DNA of 36,315 nucleotides from assembly GCA_903887455.1 (NCBI GenBank), contig CAISPT010000369.1:1-36315 (forward strand). Direction: 5' to 3'. The notes under the pieces were generated by a model. It did no database searches. It saw only the letters and a list, made by a program, of their open reading frames with translations, and was not told the origin of the DNA. The translations under genes and the position numbers were made by a program. This DNA comes from an uncultured Opitutaceae bacterium (GTDB lineage: Bacteria; Verrucomicrobiota; Verrucomicrobiia; Opitutales; Opitutaceae). Of the stretch, positions 14,962-24,300 are shown one piece after another (positions within the stretch are counted from its first letter, which is position 1; every line of letters begins with the position of its first letter).

Positions 14962-16278
14962 ATGGCATTGCGCGTTGTGCGCAGCGCAAACGACCCCCGC
15001 AAATTCGGATTCGAGACCCGCATGGTGCACGCCGGGCACATCCCGGACGCCGAGACGGGGGCGAGGGCGGTGCCGATCTACCAAACCACCTCCTTTGTCT
15101 TCGACGACGCCGAGCAGGCGGCGCAGCTCTTCGAGCTGAAGCAGTACGGCAACATCTACTCGCGAATCAGCAACCCGACGACCGCGGTCCTTGAGGAGAG
15201 GCTCGCGTCTCTCGAGTGCGCCACGGGGGCCCTCGCGACGGCTAGCGGCATGGCCGCCCAGCTGGTGACCTTCCTCACGCTCCTCGTCCCGGGCGACGAG
15301 ATCGTCGCGAGCTCCCAGCTCTACGGGGGTTCGATAACGCAGCTTGTCCATACGCTGAAGAAGTTCTCGATTGGCGTCCGGTTCGTCGACCCCACCAAGC
15401 AGGACGAGTGGGAGGCCGCCATCACGCCCCAAACCAAGGCGCTCTACGGCGAGACGATCGGCAACCCCCGGGGCGCCGTGCTCGACATCGCCCGTGTGGC
15501 GGCCCTCGCGGCGTCGAAGGGCATCCCGCTCATTGTCGACAACACCATGGCGACGCCGGCGCTCTGCAGGCCGATCGAGCATGGCGCGACGCTCGTGGTC
15601 CACTCGGCGACCAAGTTCATTGGCGGGCATGGGACCGCGCTCGGCGGGGTGCTGCTCGACTCGGGCAAGTTTGACTTCAGCAGGTACCCGAGCATCGCGG
15701 CGCCATCGCCCGCCTACCACGACCTGAGGTTCTTCGACACCTTCGGGCACTACGGCTTCCTCATGAAGGCGCGGGCTGAGACGCTCCGCGACACCGGTGC
15801 CTGCCTCTCCCCGTTCAACGCCTTCCTCCTGATCCAGGGGCTCGAGACACTCTCCCTGAGGATGGAGCGGCAGTCCGCGTCCGCGCTCAGGGTTGCCAGG
15901 CACCTGGAGGCGCACAGGGAGGTCGCCTGGGTCGCCTACGCTGGCCTTCCGAGCCATCCCGACCACGCTCTCGCAAAGAAGTACCTGCCGGGCGGCGCGG
16001 GAGCCGTGTTCTCGTTCGGGATCAAGGCGGCGTCCGGCCCCGAGGGCCGCGCCCGGGGCCGCAAGTTCATCGAGGGGCTCCAGCTCTTCTCCCACTTGGC
16101 CAACATCGGGGACGTGCGGAGCCTGGTCATCCATCCGGCCTCGACCACCCACCAGCAGCTCTCCGACGAGGAGCTTTCCCGGGGCGGGGTGAGCCCCGAG
16201 CTCATACGCCTCTCGATTGGCCTCGAAAACGTGGAGGACCTCCTATGGGACCTGGACCAGGCGTTGCTTGCGCTGTAA
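14962..16278 (+). CDS. metY: O-acetylhomoserine sulfhydrylase (MetY type)
   Basis: A 438-residue PLP enzyme predicted to make homocysteine or methionine from O-acetylhomoserine and sulfide or methanethiol. Signatures: FETRMVHAGH, VPIYQTTSFVFDD, YGNIYSRISNPTTAVLEERLASLE, SSQLYGGSITQL, VDNTMATP, the PLP lysine Lys218 in HSATKFIGGHGTALGG, SPFNAFLLIQGLETLSLRM, SLVIHPASTTHQQL and IRLSIGLENVEDL. The long form with the insert before SPFNAF is typical of MetY rather than of cystathionine synthases. The ATG at 14962 precedes the conserved N-terminus; codons upstream in frame have no support. It is transcribed divergently from the RubisCO-like/cupin operon. A MetY that accepts methanethiol would close the sulfur loop of an MTA-isoprenoid shunt. 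The following gene overlaps its end by 34 bases. Confidence 0.92.
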   Translation: MALRVVRSANDPRKFGFETRMVHAGHIPDAETGARAVPIYQTTSFVFDDAEQAAQLFELKQYGNIYSRISNPTTAVLEERLASLECATGALATASGMAAQLVTFLTLLVPGDEIVASSQLYGGSITQLVHTLKKFSIGVRFVDPTKQDEWEAAITPQTKALYGETIGNPRGAVLDIARVAALAASKGIPLIVDNTMATPALCRPIEHGATLVVHSATKFIGGHGTALGGVLLDSGKFDFSRYPSIAAPSPAYHDLRFFDTFGHYGFLMKARAETLRDTGACLSPFNAFLLIQGLETLSLRMERQSASALRVARHLEAHREVAWVAYAGLPSHPDHALAKKYLPGGAGAVFSFGIKAASGPEGRARGRKFIEGLQLFSHLANIGDVRSLVIHPASTTHQQLSDEELSRGGVSPELIRLSIGLENVEDLLWDLDQALLAL

Positions 16279-16781
16279 CCCTTAACTCGGCGCTCACGCC
16301 CGAGCAGCAGCGGAGGTTCCAGGACCCGCTGGTGATCCAGAGGCTGCTTCGGGGCGCGCGCACCGTGGCCGTCGTGGGCCTGTCCACCGACCCGCAGCGG
16401 GCGAGCTGGTTTGTCGCCAGCTACCTCCAGAATGCCGGGTACCGGGTAATCCCCGTAAACCCGAAGGCGGCGGAGATCCTCGGCGAGAAATGCTATCCGG
16501 ACCTTGCGAGCATCCCCGAGCCCGTGGACCTGGTCGACGTCTTCAGACCCGCCTCGGAGTGCCTGGCCGTCGCCCGGCAGGCCGTGGCCGCCCGCGCAAA
16601 GGCCCTCTGGCTCCAGCTAAGGCTGGTGAAAATCGAGGCCGCGGAGCTGGCGGCGGAGGCGGGACTCGACGTCGTGGTCGACCGCTGCGTAAAGATGGAG
16701 CACGGGCGCTACCACGGCGGTCTGCATTTCGCAGGAATGAACACCGAGATCATCACAGCCCGCAGGTCGCGGCGGGGCTAG
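16245..16781 (+). CDS. CoA-binding domain protein (YccU-like)
   Basis: A 178-residue protein with a CoA_binding_2 (Rossmann) domain: LLRGARTVAVVGLSTDP (nucleotide loop), ASYLQNAGYRVIPVNPKAAEILGEKCYPDLASIPEPVDLVDVFRP, and VVVDRCVKMEHGRYHG at the end. This matches the short stand-alone CoA-binding proteins such as E. coli YccU. No other start codon fits: the only ATG in frame lies inside the end of metY, so the two genes overlap by 34 bases and are very probably co-translated. CoA-binding proteins of this kind are often found beside O-acetylhomoserine sulfhydrylases, whose substrate is made from acetyl-CoA or succinyl-CoA. A supporting or regulatory role is inferred; no reaction is established. 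Confidence 0.87.
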   Translation: MGPGPGVACAVTLNSALTPEQQRRFQDPLVIQRLLRGARTVAVVGLSTDPQRASWFVASYLQNAGYRVIPVNPKAAEILGEKCYPDLASIPEPVDLVDVFRPASECLAVARQAVAARAKALWLQLRLVKIEAAELAAEAGLDVVVDRCVKMEHGRYHGGLHFAGMNTEIITARRSRRG

Positions 16782-16810
16782 GCTCCGCCCGCACTCCAGC
16801 CCTCCCTCCC

Positions 16811-17266
16811 ATGAAGCTCCGCTCCCTCCTAATCGCGGCAGCCCTCGCCGCCCTTGTCCTCGCCGCCGGAGCCCGCGCCGGTTCCGACCCCGCGCCCTCG
16901 GCCACCCTGGCCGGGGACGCCGCCAGGCCGGCAGTCGCCCACTGGCTTCGCAGCGAGCTCTATTTCGCCGTGGGCCAGGTCGACGACCCCGACGAGGGGC
17001 TGCACGAGATGCGCTGGCAGGCGTTCCTGGACCGCGAGGTGACGCCCCGCTTCCCCGACGGGCTTACGGTCTTCGACGCCTACGGCCAGTGGCGCAGGAA
17101 GGGGGCCGAGACGCCCGTCCGGCTCCGCTCGAAGGTCCTGGTGATCCTCTATGAGGACAACGAGTCCAACCGGGCTGCGATCGACGCCGTCTGCGTCGCC
17201 TTCAAGGCCCAGACCCACGACCAGTCGGTGCTCCTCGTGACCGAGCACGTCGACGTCTCCTTCTAG
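16811..17266 (+). CDS. DUF3574 family exported protein
   Basis: A 151-residue protein with a signal peptide (MKLRSLLIAAALAALVLAAGARA). The mature part shows the DUF3574 pattern: RSELYFAVGQ, WQAFLDREVTPRFPDGLTVFDAYGQWRR, RLRSKVLVILYEDN and a C-terminal QSVLLVTEHVDVSF. The function of the family is unknown; it is a small alpha/beta protein probably in the periplasm. The ATG at 16811 is chosen because it opens the signal peptide. Its TAG stop shares the four bases CTAG with the TAG stop of the convergent lepB. Confidence 0.83.
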   Translation: MKLRSLLIAAALAALVLAAGARAGSDPAPSATLAGDAARPAVAHWLRSELYFAVGQVDDPDEGLHEMRWQAFLDREVTPRFPDGLTVFDAYGQWRRKGAETPVRLRSKVLVILYEDNESNRAAIDAVCVAFKAQTHDQSVLLVTEHVDVSF

Positions 17267-18009
17267 GACGCGGGGGCGGTAGGCGCGGCGGACCCGAGGC
17301 TCGTGAAAAACCGGGAGAGCCTGGGAAGAAGGAGGCGCGAAGGGTCGAACGAGGCGATGACAGCGGTCGCCCTCCCGACAATCCGGTCCCTCGCGACCGG
17401 GCCAAAGTACCTCGAGTCGAAGCTGTTGTCCCTGCTGTCGCCCATCATGAAGTAGTGCCGTTGCGGCACCAGGACCGGCCCGAAGCTCCGGCGAGCGGCC
17501 TTTGAAGGTAGGACGGCGATCAGGTGGCTGCGGCCGCCCAGGTCCTCTCGGATCACAAGCGGGTTCGGATCCTCGGGGAGCTCCCGGCGGTACGGTGACG
17601 GGTCCTCGAGCGCGTAGGACTGCGGGCGGCCATTGACGAAGAGGATATCATTTCGGAGTTCCACGGTGTCGCCGGGCAGGCCCACGACCCGCTTCACGAG
17701 CCGGGACCCATCAGCGGGAGAGAAGAATACGGCAATGTCGCCGCGGCCTGGGTCGGACCAGGCGGTGACGTGGATGGTCGTGAACGGAACCTTCAAGTCA
17801 TAGGCCAGCTTGTTCACCAGGAGCAGGTCTCCGACCATGATGGTGGGCTCCATCGAGCCCGTGGGAACCCAGTTCCAGTCGATGATCGATGACTTAAGCG
17901 GCGAGACGACGGCCAGCATGAGCGCGAGAGGCGCTACCCACTCGAGCCACAGCGAGCGAAGAAGGGGGCGGGCCCCTTCGCGGAGCGCGGGAGAATTCGT
18001 CCGATTCAT
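17263..18009 (-). CDS. lepB: Signal peptidase I
   Basis: A 248-residue membrane-bound serine protease that removes signal peptides from exported proteins at the outer face of the inner membrane. One N-terminal membrane segment (WVAPLALMLAVVSPL) is followed by the catalytic serine Ser52 in PTGSMEPTI and the general base Lys106 in RLVKRVVGLPGD. The closing motif GDSRDNSFDSRYFGPV is intact. Length and order fit the family. It lies 84 bases downstream of a sugar transporter on the same strand; whether the two share a transcript is unclear. This may be one of several paralogues in the genome. Confidence 0.95.
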   Translation of the reverse strand: MNRTNSPALREGARPLLRSLWLEWVAPLALMLAVVSPLKSSIIDWNWVPTGSMEPTIMVGDLLLVNKLAYDLKVPFTTIHVTAWSDPGRGDIAVFFSPADGSRLVKRVVGLPGDTVELRNDILFVNGRPQSYALEDPSPYRRELPEDPNPLVIREDLGGRSHLIAVLPSKAARRSFGPVLVPQRHYFMMGDSRDNSFDSRYFGPVARDRIVGRATAVIASFDPSRLLLPRLSRFFTSLGSAAPTAPAS

Positions 18010-18093
18010 GGCCCCATCATCCCCGGGCCGCCACCGGCGTCAGCAGGAACGTGATGGGCGGGCCTATTGCGGTACGGGCGGCGTGGAAGACTC

Positions 18094-19686
18094 CTAGACC
18101 CGCCCCCGTCGCGCCTCGAGCTGCTTCCGGATATCGTCCATGCGGGCCGGAGTCAGCGGGAACTTAAAGAGGAGAAGGAGCGCCACAACGGATCCGATCA
18201 CCGGTATCGTGGCGAAGAGGATCCTCATCGAGAAGATCGCGTGTGGCGACTGGTTGCCGCCGAGCGTGGCGTCGAAGCCCGTCCGCGCGAGGATCTCCCC
18301 CGAGGCCCAGCTGCCGATCGCGTTGCCCAGCTTCAGGATCCAGGATCCGCAGGCTGAGAAGGCTCCCTCGCGCCTCTGGTGCGTGGCCAGCTCGTCGTAG
18401 TCGACGACATCGGCGGTCATCGACCCGTAGAGGATCCAGAACCCCGCTCCGGTGAAGGCGGTGAGGCCGCAGCTGATGACCTGGAGCCACTCGATCGCGG
18501 GGTTGTAGAGCCACCACGAGGCCAGGCTTCCCGCGATCGCGCAGATCTGCACGGCCATCATGGCCCGCTTCTTCCCTAGCAGGTGCGAGAGCTTGGAGTA
18601 CACCGGGATGCCGCAGAACCCGAAGAGCATCCCGGAGAGCCCCATCCAGAAGTTCCAGCTAGTGCCGGCGGCCACGTTGCCCTTGCACACGTAGAAGATG
18701 GTGCAGTAGTAGCCGAGCGTGCTGATCATGCTGGTGCCGATCCCGTAGGCGATCGCGACCGAGAGGTTTGCGCGGAACGGCCCGCAGGAGAGCGCCTTCC
18801 ACAGCGTGTCCTTGATCGAGATCTTGCCCTGGTGTCCGGCCACCAGCTTGCCGTAGTAGCGCTCGCGGGTGAGCGCGAACATCAGAACCGCGGCAACCAC
18901 CAGGATCGTGCCCAGAACCGTGGTGAAGACCTGGGCGCCGATAAGGATGTTCGGCTTCGCGCCCTCGACGGCCGGGGCCCATCCGAAGATCGTCTTCATC
19001 AGGAAGCCAAACCGGGCGAAATCCAGGGAGACCAGGCTCGCGCCGATGTTCATGAACCAGCCGAGGGTCTGACTGAAAAGCGTGAGGAGCCTCCTTGGTG
19101 CCTCGCTCCAGGTTGCCGACACCCAGACGCCGGCTGTGCAGAAGGCACCCGCCGCGAACATCGCCAGCTCCGGGAATTTCTGGATGGCGTTCCTGGCGGC
19201 CTGGACGGCGGTGCGCTCGTGGTAGTCGGGGGTGAGCTCGGCCCCCAGGCTCTGGTAGGGCATGTAAAAGCAGCTCATGATCGGCACCAGGAGCGCGAGC
19301 GACGAGACCATGAACCCGAAGTACTGGAGGTCGGTCCATCCCGCCCGGGTCTGGAAGAGCATGGGCAAGATCAGGCCCGCCAAGAGTCCGCCGGCCAGGA
19401 TGAACGGCCGCCTGCGCCCGAACTTGGTCCGCGCGTTGTCGGACCACCAGCCGAAGACGGAGTCCCACACCGCCTCGAAGAGCAGCTTGAAGAGAAGGGC
19501 CCGGGCGATCCACTTCGGCGAGACGCCCAGGTAGATGTTGAAGACCAGGTACGCCATCCCCGAGTAAAGCCAGTGGCCCCACATGTCGTGGAAGGAGCCA
19601 AGGCCGAAGCCGATCTTCTCGGAGAGCGGAAGGCGGTCTCCCTTTTGGGTCGTTTGGTCGGGCGCGCTGGGTTCGGGCTCTTGCAT
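18094..19686 (-). CDS. GPH-family sugar transporter (MFS_2, MelB-like)
   Basis: A 530-residue inner-membrane protein with about 12 hydrophobic helices, predicted to move a glycoside, oligosaccharide or hexuronide with a cation. Family signs are LPLSEKIGFGLGSF at the start and DSVFGWWSDNARTKFGRRRPFIL in the loop between helices 2 and 3, which is the GPH signature. Others are PYQSLGAELTPDYHERTAV and the mid-loop RERYYGKL. DVVDYDELATHQRREGAFSA near helix 10 is very typical of this group. The ATG at 19686 opens the usual N-terminus; the frame stays open upstream without homology. It faces away from a secreted GH16 glucanase across 411 bases, so its cargo may be the oligosaccharides that enzyme releases. 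This pairing is inference. Confidence 0.9.
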   Translation of the reverse strand: MQEPEPSAPDQTTQKGDRLPLSEKIGFGLGSFHDMWGHWLYSGMAYLVFNIYLGVSPKWIARALLFKLLFEAVWDSVFGWWSDNARTKFGRRRPFILAGGLLAGLILPMLFQTRAGWTDLQYFGFMVSSLALLVPIMSCFYMPYQSLGAELTPDYHERTAVQAARNAIQKFPELAMFAAGAFCTAGVWVSATWSEAPRRLLTLFSQTLGWFMNIGASLVSLDFARFGFLMKTIFGWAPAVEGAKPNILIGAQVFTTVLGTILVVAAVLMFALTRERYYGKLVAGHQGKISIKDTLWKALSCGPFRANLSVAIAYGIGTSMISTLGYYCTIFYVCKGNVAAGTSWNFWMGLSGMLFGFCGIPVYSKLSHLLGKKRAMMAVQICAIAGSLASWWLYNPAIEWLQVISCGLTAFTGAGFWILYGSMTADVVDYDELATHQRREGAFSACGSWILKLGNAIGSWASGEILARTGFDATLGGNQSPHAIFSMRILFATIPVIGSVVALLLLFKFPLTPARMDDIRKQLEARRGRV

Positions 19687-20097
19687 GGGGTCGTGCGTGG
19701 GGTTGGGCTTTGGGTGAAAACAAGGCGGGTTCGACGGCGCCTGTGTCAATGCGCAATGGCCCGCCCCCCGTGGCGCCCGCGCCCTTTCCCTCGTGCGCAC
19801 ACCGCCGGGCCGAGGGGAAAATACCCCGTGGGCCCCTCGGGGGACGGGTGTGTCCGGTTGTCCCATAAGTCGCAATCGGCGCGGACATAAGCCGCGGGAG
19901 TAAAGGTGGGGCGACGCCCGGACCGGGTGCCGTTAAAGGTTGCTGGCCTGGGAATGCAACGCCCGTAGGTCGCCGGGATCTCATCGCCGCCGCGACTTGG
20001 AGGTCAATCGCAACTCCCGCGGGCGATGTGACGATGGGGGTGATCGGACGAGGGATTGGCCTTCCAGTCACTTGCGCGGACGGGTATCACCAATCCG
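19687..20097. promoter_or_regulatory. 411-bp intergenic region between transporter and GH16 gene
   Basis: No convincing gene lies here. It must hold the divergent promoters. Seen directly: a minus-strand TTGACA (19749-19744) facing the transporter but without a fitting -10 at normal spacing, and two near-identical 10-mers CATAAGTCGC (19864-19873) and CATAAGCCGC (19886-19895), 22 bases apart in direct orientation. CCCGCGGG occurs near 20020. The direct repeats two helical turns apart could be an activator site. Nothing else was recognised. Confidence 0.4.
19864..19895 (+). repeat. Direct repeat pair with 22-base period
   Basis: CATAAGTCGC and CATAAGCCGC differ at one base and start 22 bases apart, about two DNA turns. 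They may be tandem sites for a regulator controlling the GH16 gene, the transporter or both. Chance similarity cannot be excluded for such short repeats. Confidence 0.35.
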
Positions 20098-20946
20098 ATG
20101 AACCTCAACCGGCGTCCCGGATTGCAACTCGCCATGGGCCTCTTGGTCCTCCTTTGGACCGGTGTCCGGGCCGAGACTCCGATCCAGACGGCCCAAGCCG
20201 AGGCCGCGCAACGCTACGAACAGGGAGACTGGGTGATGGTGTGGAACGACGAGTTTGACTCGGGTGTGATGCCCTCGCCGGAGAAATGGGGCTACGAGGA
20301 GGGTCTCATCCGCAACAACGAGCTGCAGTACTACACGAAGGCACGGGCCGAGAACGCCAGGATCAGCGGTGGGTCGCTCGTCATCACCGGCCGGCGCGAG
20401 GACTACCACGGCTCCCGCTACACGTCCGCGAGCCTGAACACGGCGGGCAAGTTTGAGTTCACTTACGGGAAGGTGGAAATCCGGGCCAAGATCCCGACGG
20501 GCAGGGGCACGTGGCCGGCGGCCTGGCTCCTGGGTGAAACCTCCAAGGTCGGGTGGCCGCGGTGCGGGGAGATCGATATCATGGAGAACGTCGGCTTCGA
20601 CCCGTCAAAGCTTCACTTCACGGTCCACACCGGAGCGTTCAACGGGGCGGCAGGTACCCAGAAGTCGACGGCGGTTGTCCGCGACCGGCCATGGGAGGAC
20701 TTCCACCGCTATGGGATCATCTGGACGCACGAGCGCATCGAATTCTTCCTCGACGGCGAAAAAATCTCGGAATTCACGAACGACGGCCAGGGGGTCGATC
20801 ACTGGCCCTTTGATGCTCCGGAATACTTGATCATCAACCTCGCGCTCGGCGGGGACTGGGGCGGCACGAAAGGCGTCGACGACACGATCTTCCCGGCCGA
20901 GTACAAGGTCGACTACGTCCGGGTCTGGCAGAGCCCGAAGCGCTGA
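20098..20946 (+). CDS. Secreted GH16 endo-beta-glucanase (laminarinase-like)
   Basis: A 282-residue enzyme with a signal peptide ending near GVRA-ETP. The catalytic signature is complete in GEIDIMENVG: nucleophile Glu158, Asp160, acid/base Glu163. WNDEFDSG, KWGYEEGLIRNNELQYYT, YTSASLNTAGKFEFTYGKVEIRAKIP, GTWPAAWLLG, INLALGGDWGG and the closing VDYVRVWQ are typical of the laminarinase/beta-1,3-glucanase branch of GH16. No extra binding module is attached. It is predicted to cut beta-1,3 or mixed-linkage glucans outside the inner membrane. ATG 20098 is chosen because the signal peptide follows directly. The divergent GPH transporter is a plausible partner for uptake. Confidence 0.9.
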   Translation: MNLNRRPGLQLAMGLLVLLWTGVRAETPIQTAQAEAAQRYEQGDWVMVWNDEFDSGVMPSPEKWGYEEGLIRNNELQYYTKARAENARISGGSLVITGRREDYHGSRYTSASLNTAGKFEFTYGKVEIRAKIPTGRGTWPAAWLLGETSKVGWPRCGEIDIMENVGFDPSKLHFTVHTGAFNGAAGTQKSTAVVRDRPWEDFHRYGIIWTHERIEFFLDGEKISEFTNDGQGVDHWPFDAPEYLIINLALGGDWGGTKGVDDTIFPAEYKVDYVRVWQSPKR

Positions 20947-21044
20947 GGCTTCCGGGTGCCGCGCTGTGCCGCGCGATTCCGCTAAAGGCCGGCCCAAAGG
21001 AGCCGATAATTTCCACATGTACCCCGCATGCTGCATCCCCCGCC

Positions 21045-21317
21045 ATGCTATCTGAATCCGCCAAGGCACTCGCAAGGCAGGAGGCCGAGGCGGCCAAGTC
21101 GAGGGGACTGCTCTGCACCTCCGAGGAGGCCTGGGCCGCCGCGGGGAAGGGCAAGATCGAGACCCACTGGTCGATCGCCCTGAGGGTGGCGATGCGCTCG
21201 GAGGAGTCAGCCGAGGACCTTTGCGAGTACCTTGAGGAGCACTATCCCCTGAGCCACCTTCACAAGAAGAGGGTGGACCCCAACGCCACCTTCCACGGCG
21301 AGCAGACCCAGATCTAG
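21045..21317 (+). CDS. Small hypothetical protein (90 aa)
   Basis: Not recognised. The 90-residue protein is soluble, with no signal peptide or membrane segment. It has a helical, Ala/Glu-rich N-terminal half (MLSESAKALARQEAEAAKSR) and a charged C-terminus with several histidines (HYPLSHLHKKRVD). The frame has codon use like its neighbours and ends in a TAG that shares CTAG with the stop of the convergent cusA, a layout expected for a real gene. It stands alone between the GH16 gene and cusA. A lineage-restricted protein is most likely. Confidence 0.6.
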   Translation: MLSESAKALARQEAEAAKSRGLLCTSEEAWAAAGKGKIETHWSIALRVAMRSEESAEDLCEYLEEHYPLSHLHKKRVDPNATFHGEQTQI

Positions 21318-24300
21318 GCGGATAGAGGTGCCCCGCCTGCGGCCGTAACCGACCGGCTGCGCCAGAAATAGAAGATGGCCGGATAGACGAGGAGCTCCAT
21401 CAGGGTCGACGTGACGACTCCGCCGACCATGGGTGTCGCGATGCGCTTCATGACGTCGGCCCCGGCCCCGTGGCTCCAGAGTATGGGGAGCAGACCAGCG
21501 ACGATCACGGCGGCCGTCATCGCCTTCGGCCGCACCCGCTTGACCGCTCCGTGGTAGATCGCGTCCCTGAGGTCCATGACGGTCCTCATACGCCCGGAAT
21601 CCCTCCACTCGGCGTAGGCCAGGTCCAGGTACAGGAGCATGACGACACCAGTTTCGGCATCCAGGCCCGCTAGGGCGATGATGCCCACCCAGACCGCGAC
21701 GCTCATGTTGTAGCCAAAGAGGTGTACCATCCAGAAGGCCCCGACAAGGGAGAAGGGCACGGCTAGGAGCACGATCGAGGTCTTCACCCACGACTTCGTG
21801 TTGAGGTAGATGATGAAGACGATGATCAGGAGGGTGAGGGGGATCACCACCAGCAGGCGCTGCTGGGCGCGCTGGAGGTACTCGAACTGGCCGCTCCAGT
21901 ATATACTGTAGCCGGGAGGCACCTGGACCTCCCCGCGGGCGAGCGCGTCGCCGACCACCTTCTGCGCCCGGGCGACGTAGCCCCCGATGTCGGGGTCCTG
22001 AACGTCGACGTAGATCCATGCGTTCGGGACGGCGCCCTCGCTCTTGACCCCCATGGGGGCAGCCACCACCCGCAGCCTCGCCAGTTCGCCGAGCGGCACC
22101 TGGGCCATCCTCTGCGGGGCTCCCGCCATGGCCGCCGAGGCACCCAAGGTCTTCACCGGTATCACGATTTCGCGGAGCGCCTCTAGGTTCTCGCGGTAGT
22201 CCCTGTCATAGCGAAGGACAACGCCGTAGCGCTCCAGCCCCTCGACCGTGGTTGTCAGCGGCATTCCCCCCAGGGCGACCTGGAGCACCTCCTGCACGTC
22301 CCCGACCGTGAGTCCGTAGCGGGCGATCGCGTCCCGATCGATGTCGAACTCGATGTAGTTGCCCCCCCTCACGCGCTCGGCGAAGACGCTCGCGGTCCCC
22401 GGCACCCGGTGCATCACGGCCTCGATCTGGCCGGCGATTCGCTCGAGCTGCGCCAGATCGGGTCCCGCGACCTTTATGCCCACGGGCGTCTTGATGCCGG
22501 TGGCGAGCATGTCGATGCGGGTCCTTATCGGCATGGTCCAGGCATTCGTCAGGCCCGGAAACTGCACAGCGCCATTGAGAGCGGCGACCAGCTCGTCGAG
22601 CGTCCTTCGCCTGTGGGCCACCACGGTCCCGCCCGGCCCCCTCACGTCGACCTCGGGCCACTCGGCCTCGGGCCTGAGCATGATCGTGGTCTCGATCATG
22701 TCCATCGGGGCTGGGTCAGTCGCCGTCTCGGCGCGACCCATCTTCCCGAAAACAGTGCTCACCTCGGGAAACGCTCGGATCACGCGGTCGGTCTGCTGCA
22801 GGACCTCCCTGGCCTTCGTTGGCGAGATTCCAGGGAAGGTGGTAGGCATGTACAGGAGGTCCCCCTCGTAGAGGGGCGGCATGAATTCCGAGCCGAGGCT
22901 CTGGTACGGGAAGGCCCTGCCCATCTTCGCGGCCACGGTCCTCGCGGGCCCTTCGGGCAGGCGCGACACCACGAGGGCGTTCCAAGGGAAGAAAACCCAC
23001 GCCACGATAGCCGCTGCGCTGATCACGACGGCCCACCTGAAGCGGATCACCAGGTCGATCAGCGGGTGGTAGGCCCAGGTGAGCAGGCGGTTGATGGGGT
23101 TCCTCTCTTCGGCGGGGATCCTCCCGCGGATTACCAAGCCCATGAGCACGGGGGCCAGGGTGACTGACAGGATCGCCGAGGCCGCCATCGAGTAGGTCTT
23201 CGTGAAGGCGAGCGGCTTGAACATGCGGCCCTCCTGCGCCTGGAGCGTGAACACGGGCAGGAACGAGACCGTGATTACGAGCAGCGAGTAGAAGAGCGTC
23301 GGCCCAACCTCGATGGATGCGTCGCGGATGATGTCCCAGTGCGGCTTCTTCCCTCCGTCCCGCTCCAGGTGCTTGTGGGCGTTCTCGATCATGATGATCA
23401 CGGCGTCGACCATCGCGCCCACCGCGATGGCGATGCCGCCAAGCGACATGATGTTCGAGCTCAGGCCCTGCGCGTTCATCACGATGAACGACATCAGGAC
23501 CGCCATGGGCAGGATGACGACAGCGACCAGAGCGCTTCGGAAGTGGAGGAGAAAGACCAGGCAGATGGCCGCGACGACGAGGCTCTCCTCGATCAGCTTT
23601 CCCCTGAGCGTGTCGACGGCGCGGTCGATGAGGGCTGTCCTGTCATAGACCACCGTGTAGCTCACGTCGCTCGGCAGGCTCTTCATCGCCTGGTCGAGCC
23701 GGGCCTTGACGGCCCCGATCACCTGGCGGGTGTCGACGCCGTAGCGCACGACCACGATTCCCCCGACGGTCTCGCCGTCCCCGTTGAGTTCGGCGACGCC
23801 GCGCCTCATGTCGGGGCCCAGTTGAACGTTGGCCACCTCCCCGAGGAGGATCGGCGTGCCGGCGGGACCGCGGCCGACCGCGATCTTTCGAAAATCCTCG
23901 ACCCCTTTCGCGTAGCCGAGAACCCGGAGAATAAACTCCTTCTCGCCCATCTCGACCGACCGCCCGCCAACCTCGCCGTTGCTCTTCTGCACCGCCATGG
24001 CGATGTCGCTGATCGACAGGTTGTAGGCGTGGAGACGGTGGGGGTCTACCGTGATCTGGTACTGCTTGGCGTAGCCCCCGACCGACGCGACCTCGGCGAC
24101 GCCCTCGATCCCCGAAAGCTGGTAGCGCAGGAACCAGTCCTGCATCGACCGGAGCTCCGCGAGGTCCCGGCTCTTCGAGTTGAGGGAGTACATGAAGGCC
24201 CAGCCGACGCCTGTGGCGTCGGGGCCTAGCCGAGGGGTCGCCTCCCTTGGAAGAGCCGAGGAGAGACCGCTCAAGTACTCGAGCACCCGGCTCCTCGCCC

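Noticed and set aside
19744-19749. Sigma-70 promoter for the GPH transporter based on a perfect TTGACA
   Set aside because: No acceptable -10 sequence lies 16-18 bases downstream on the minus strand; kept only as a remark in the intergenic entry.
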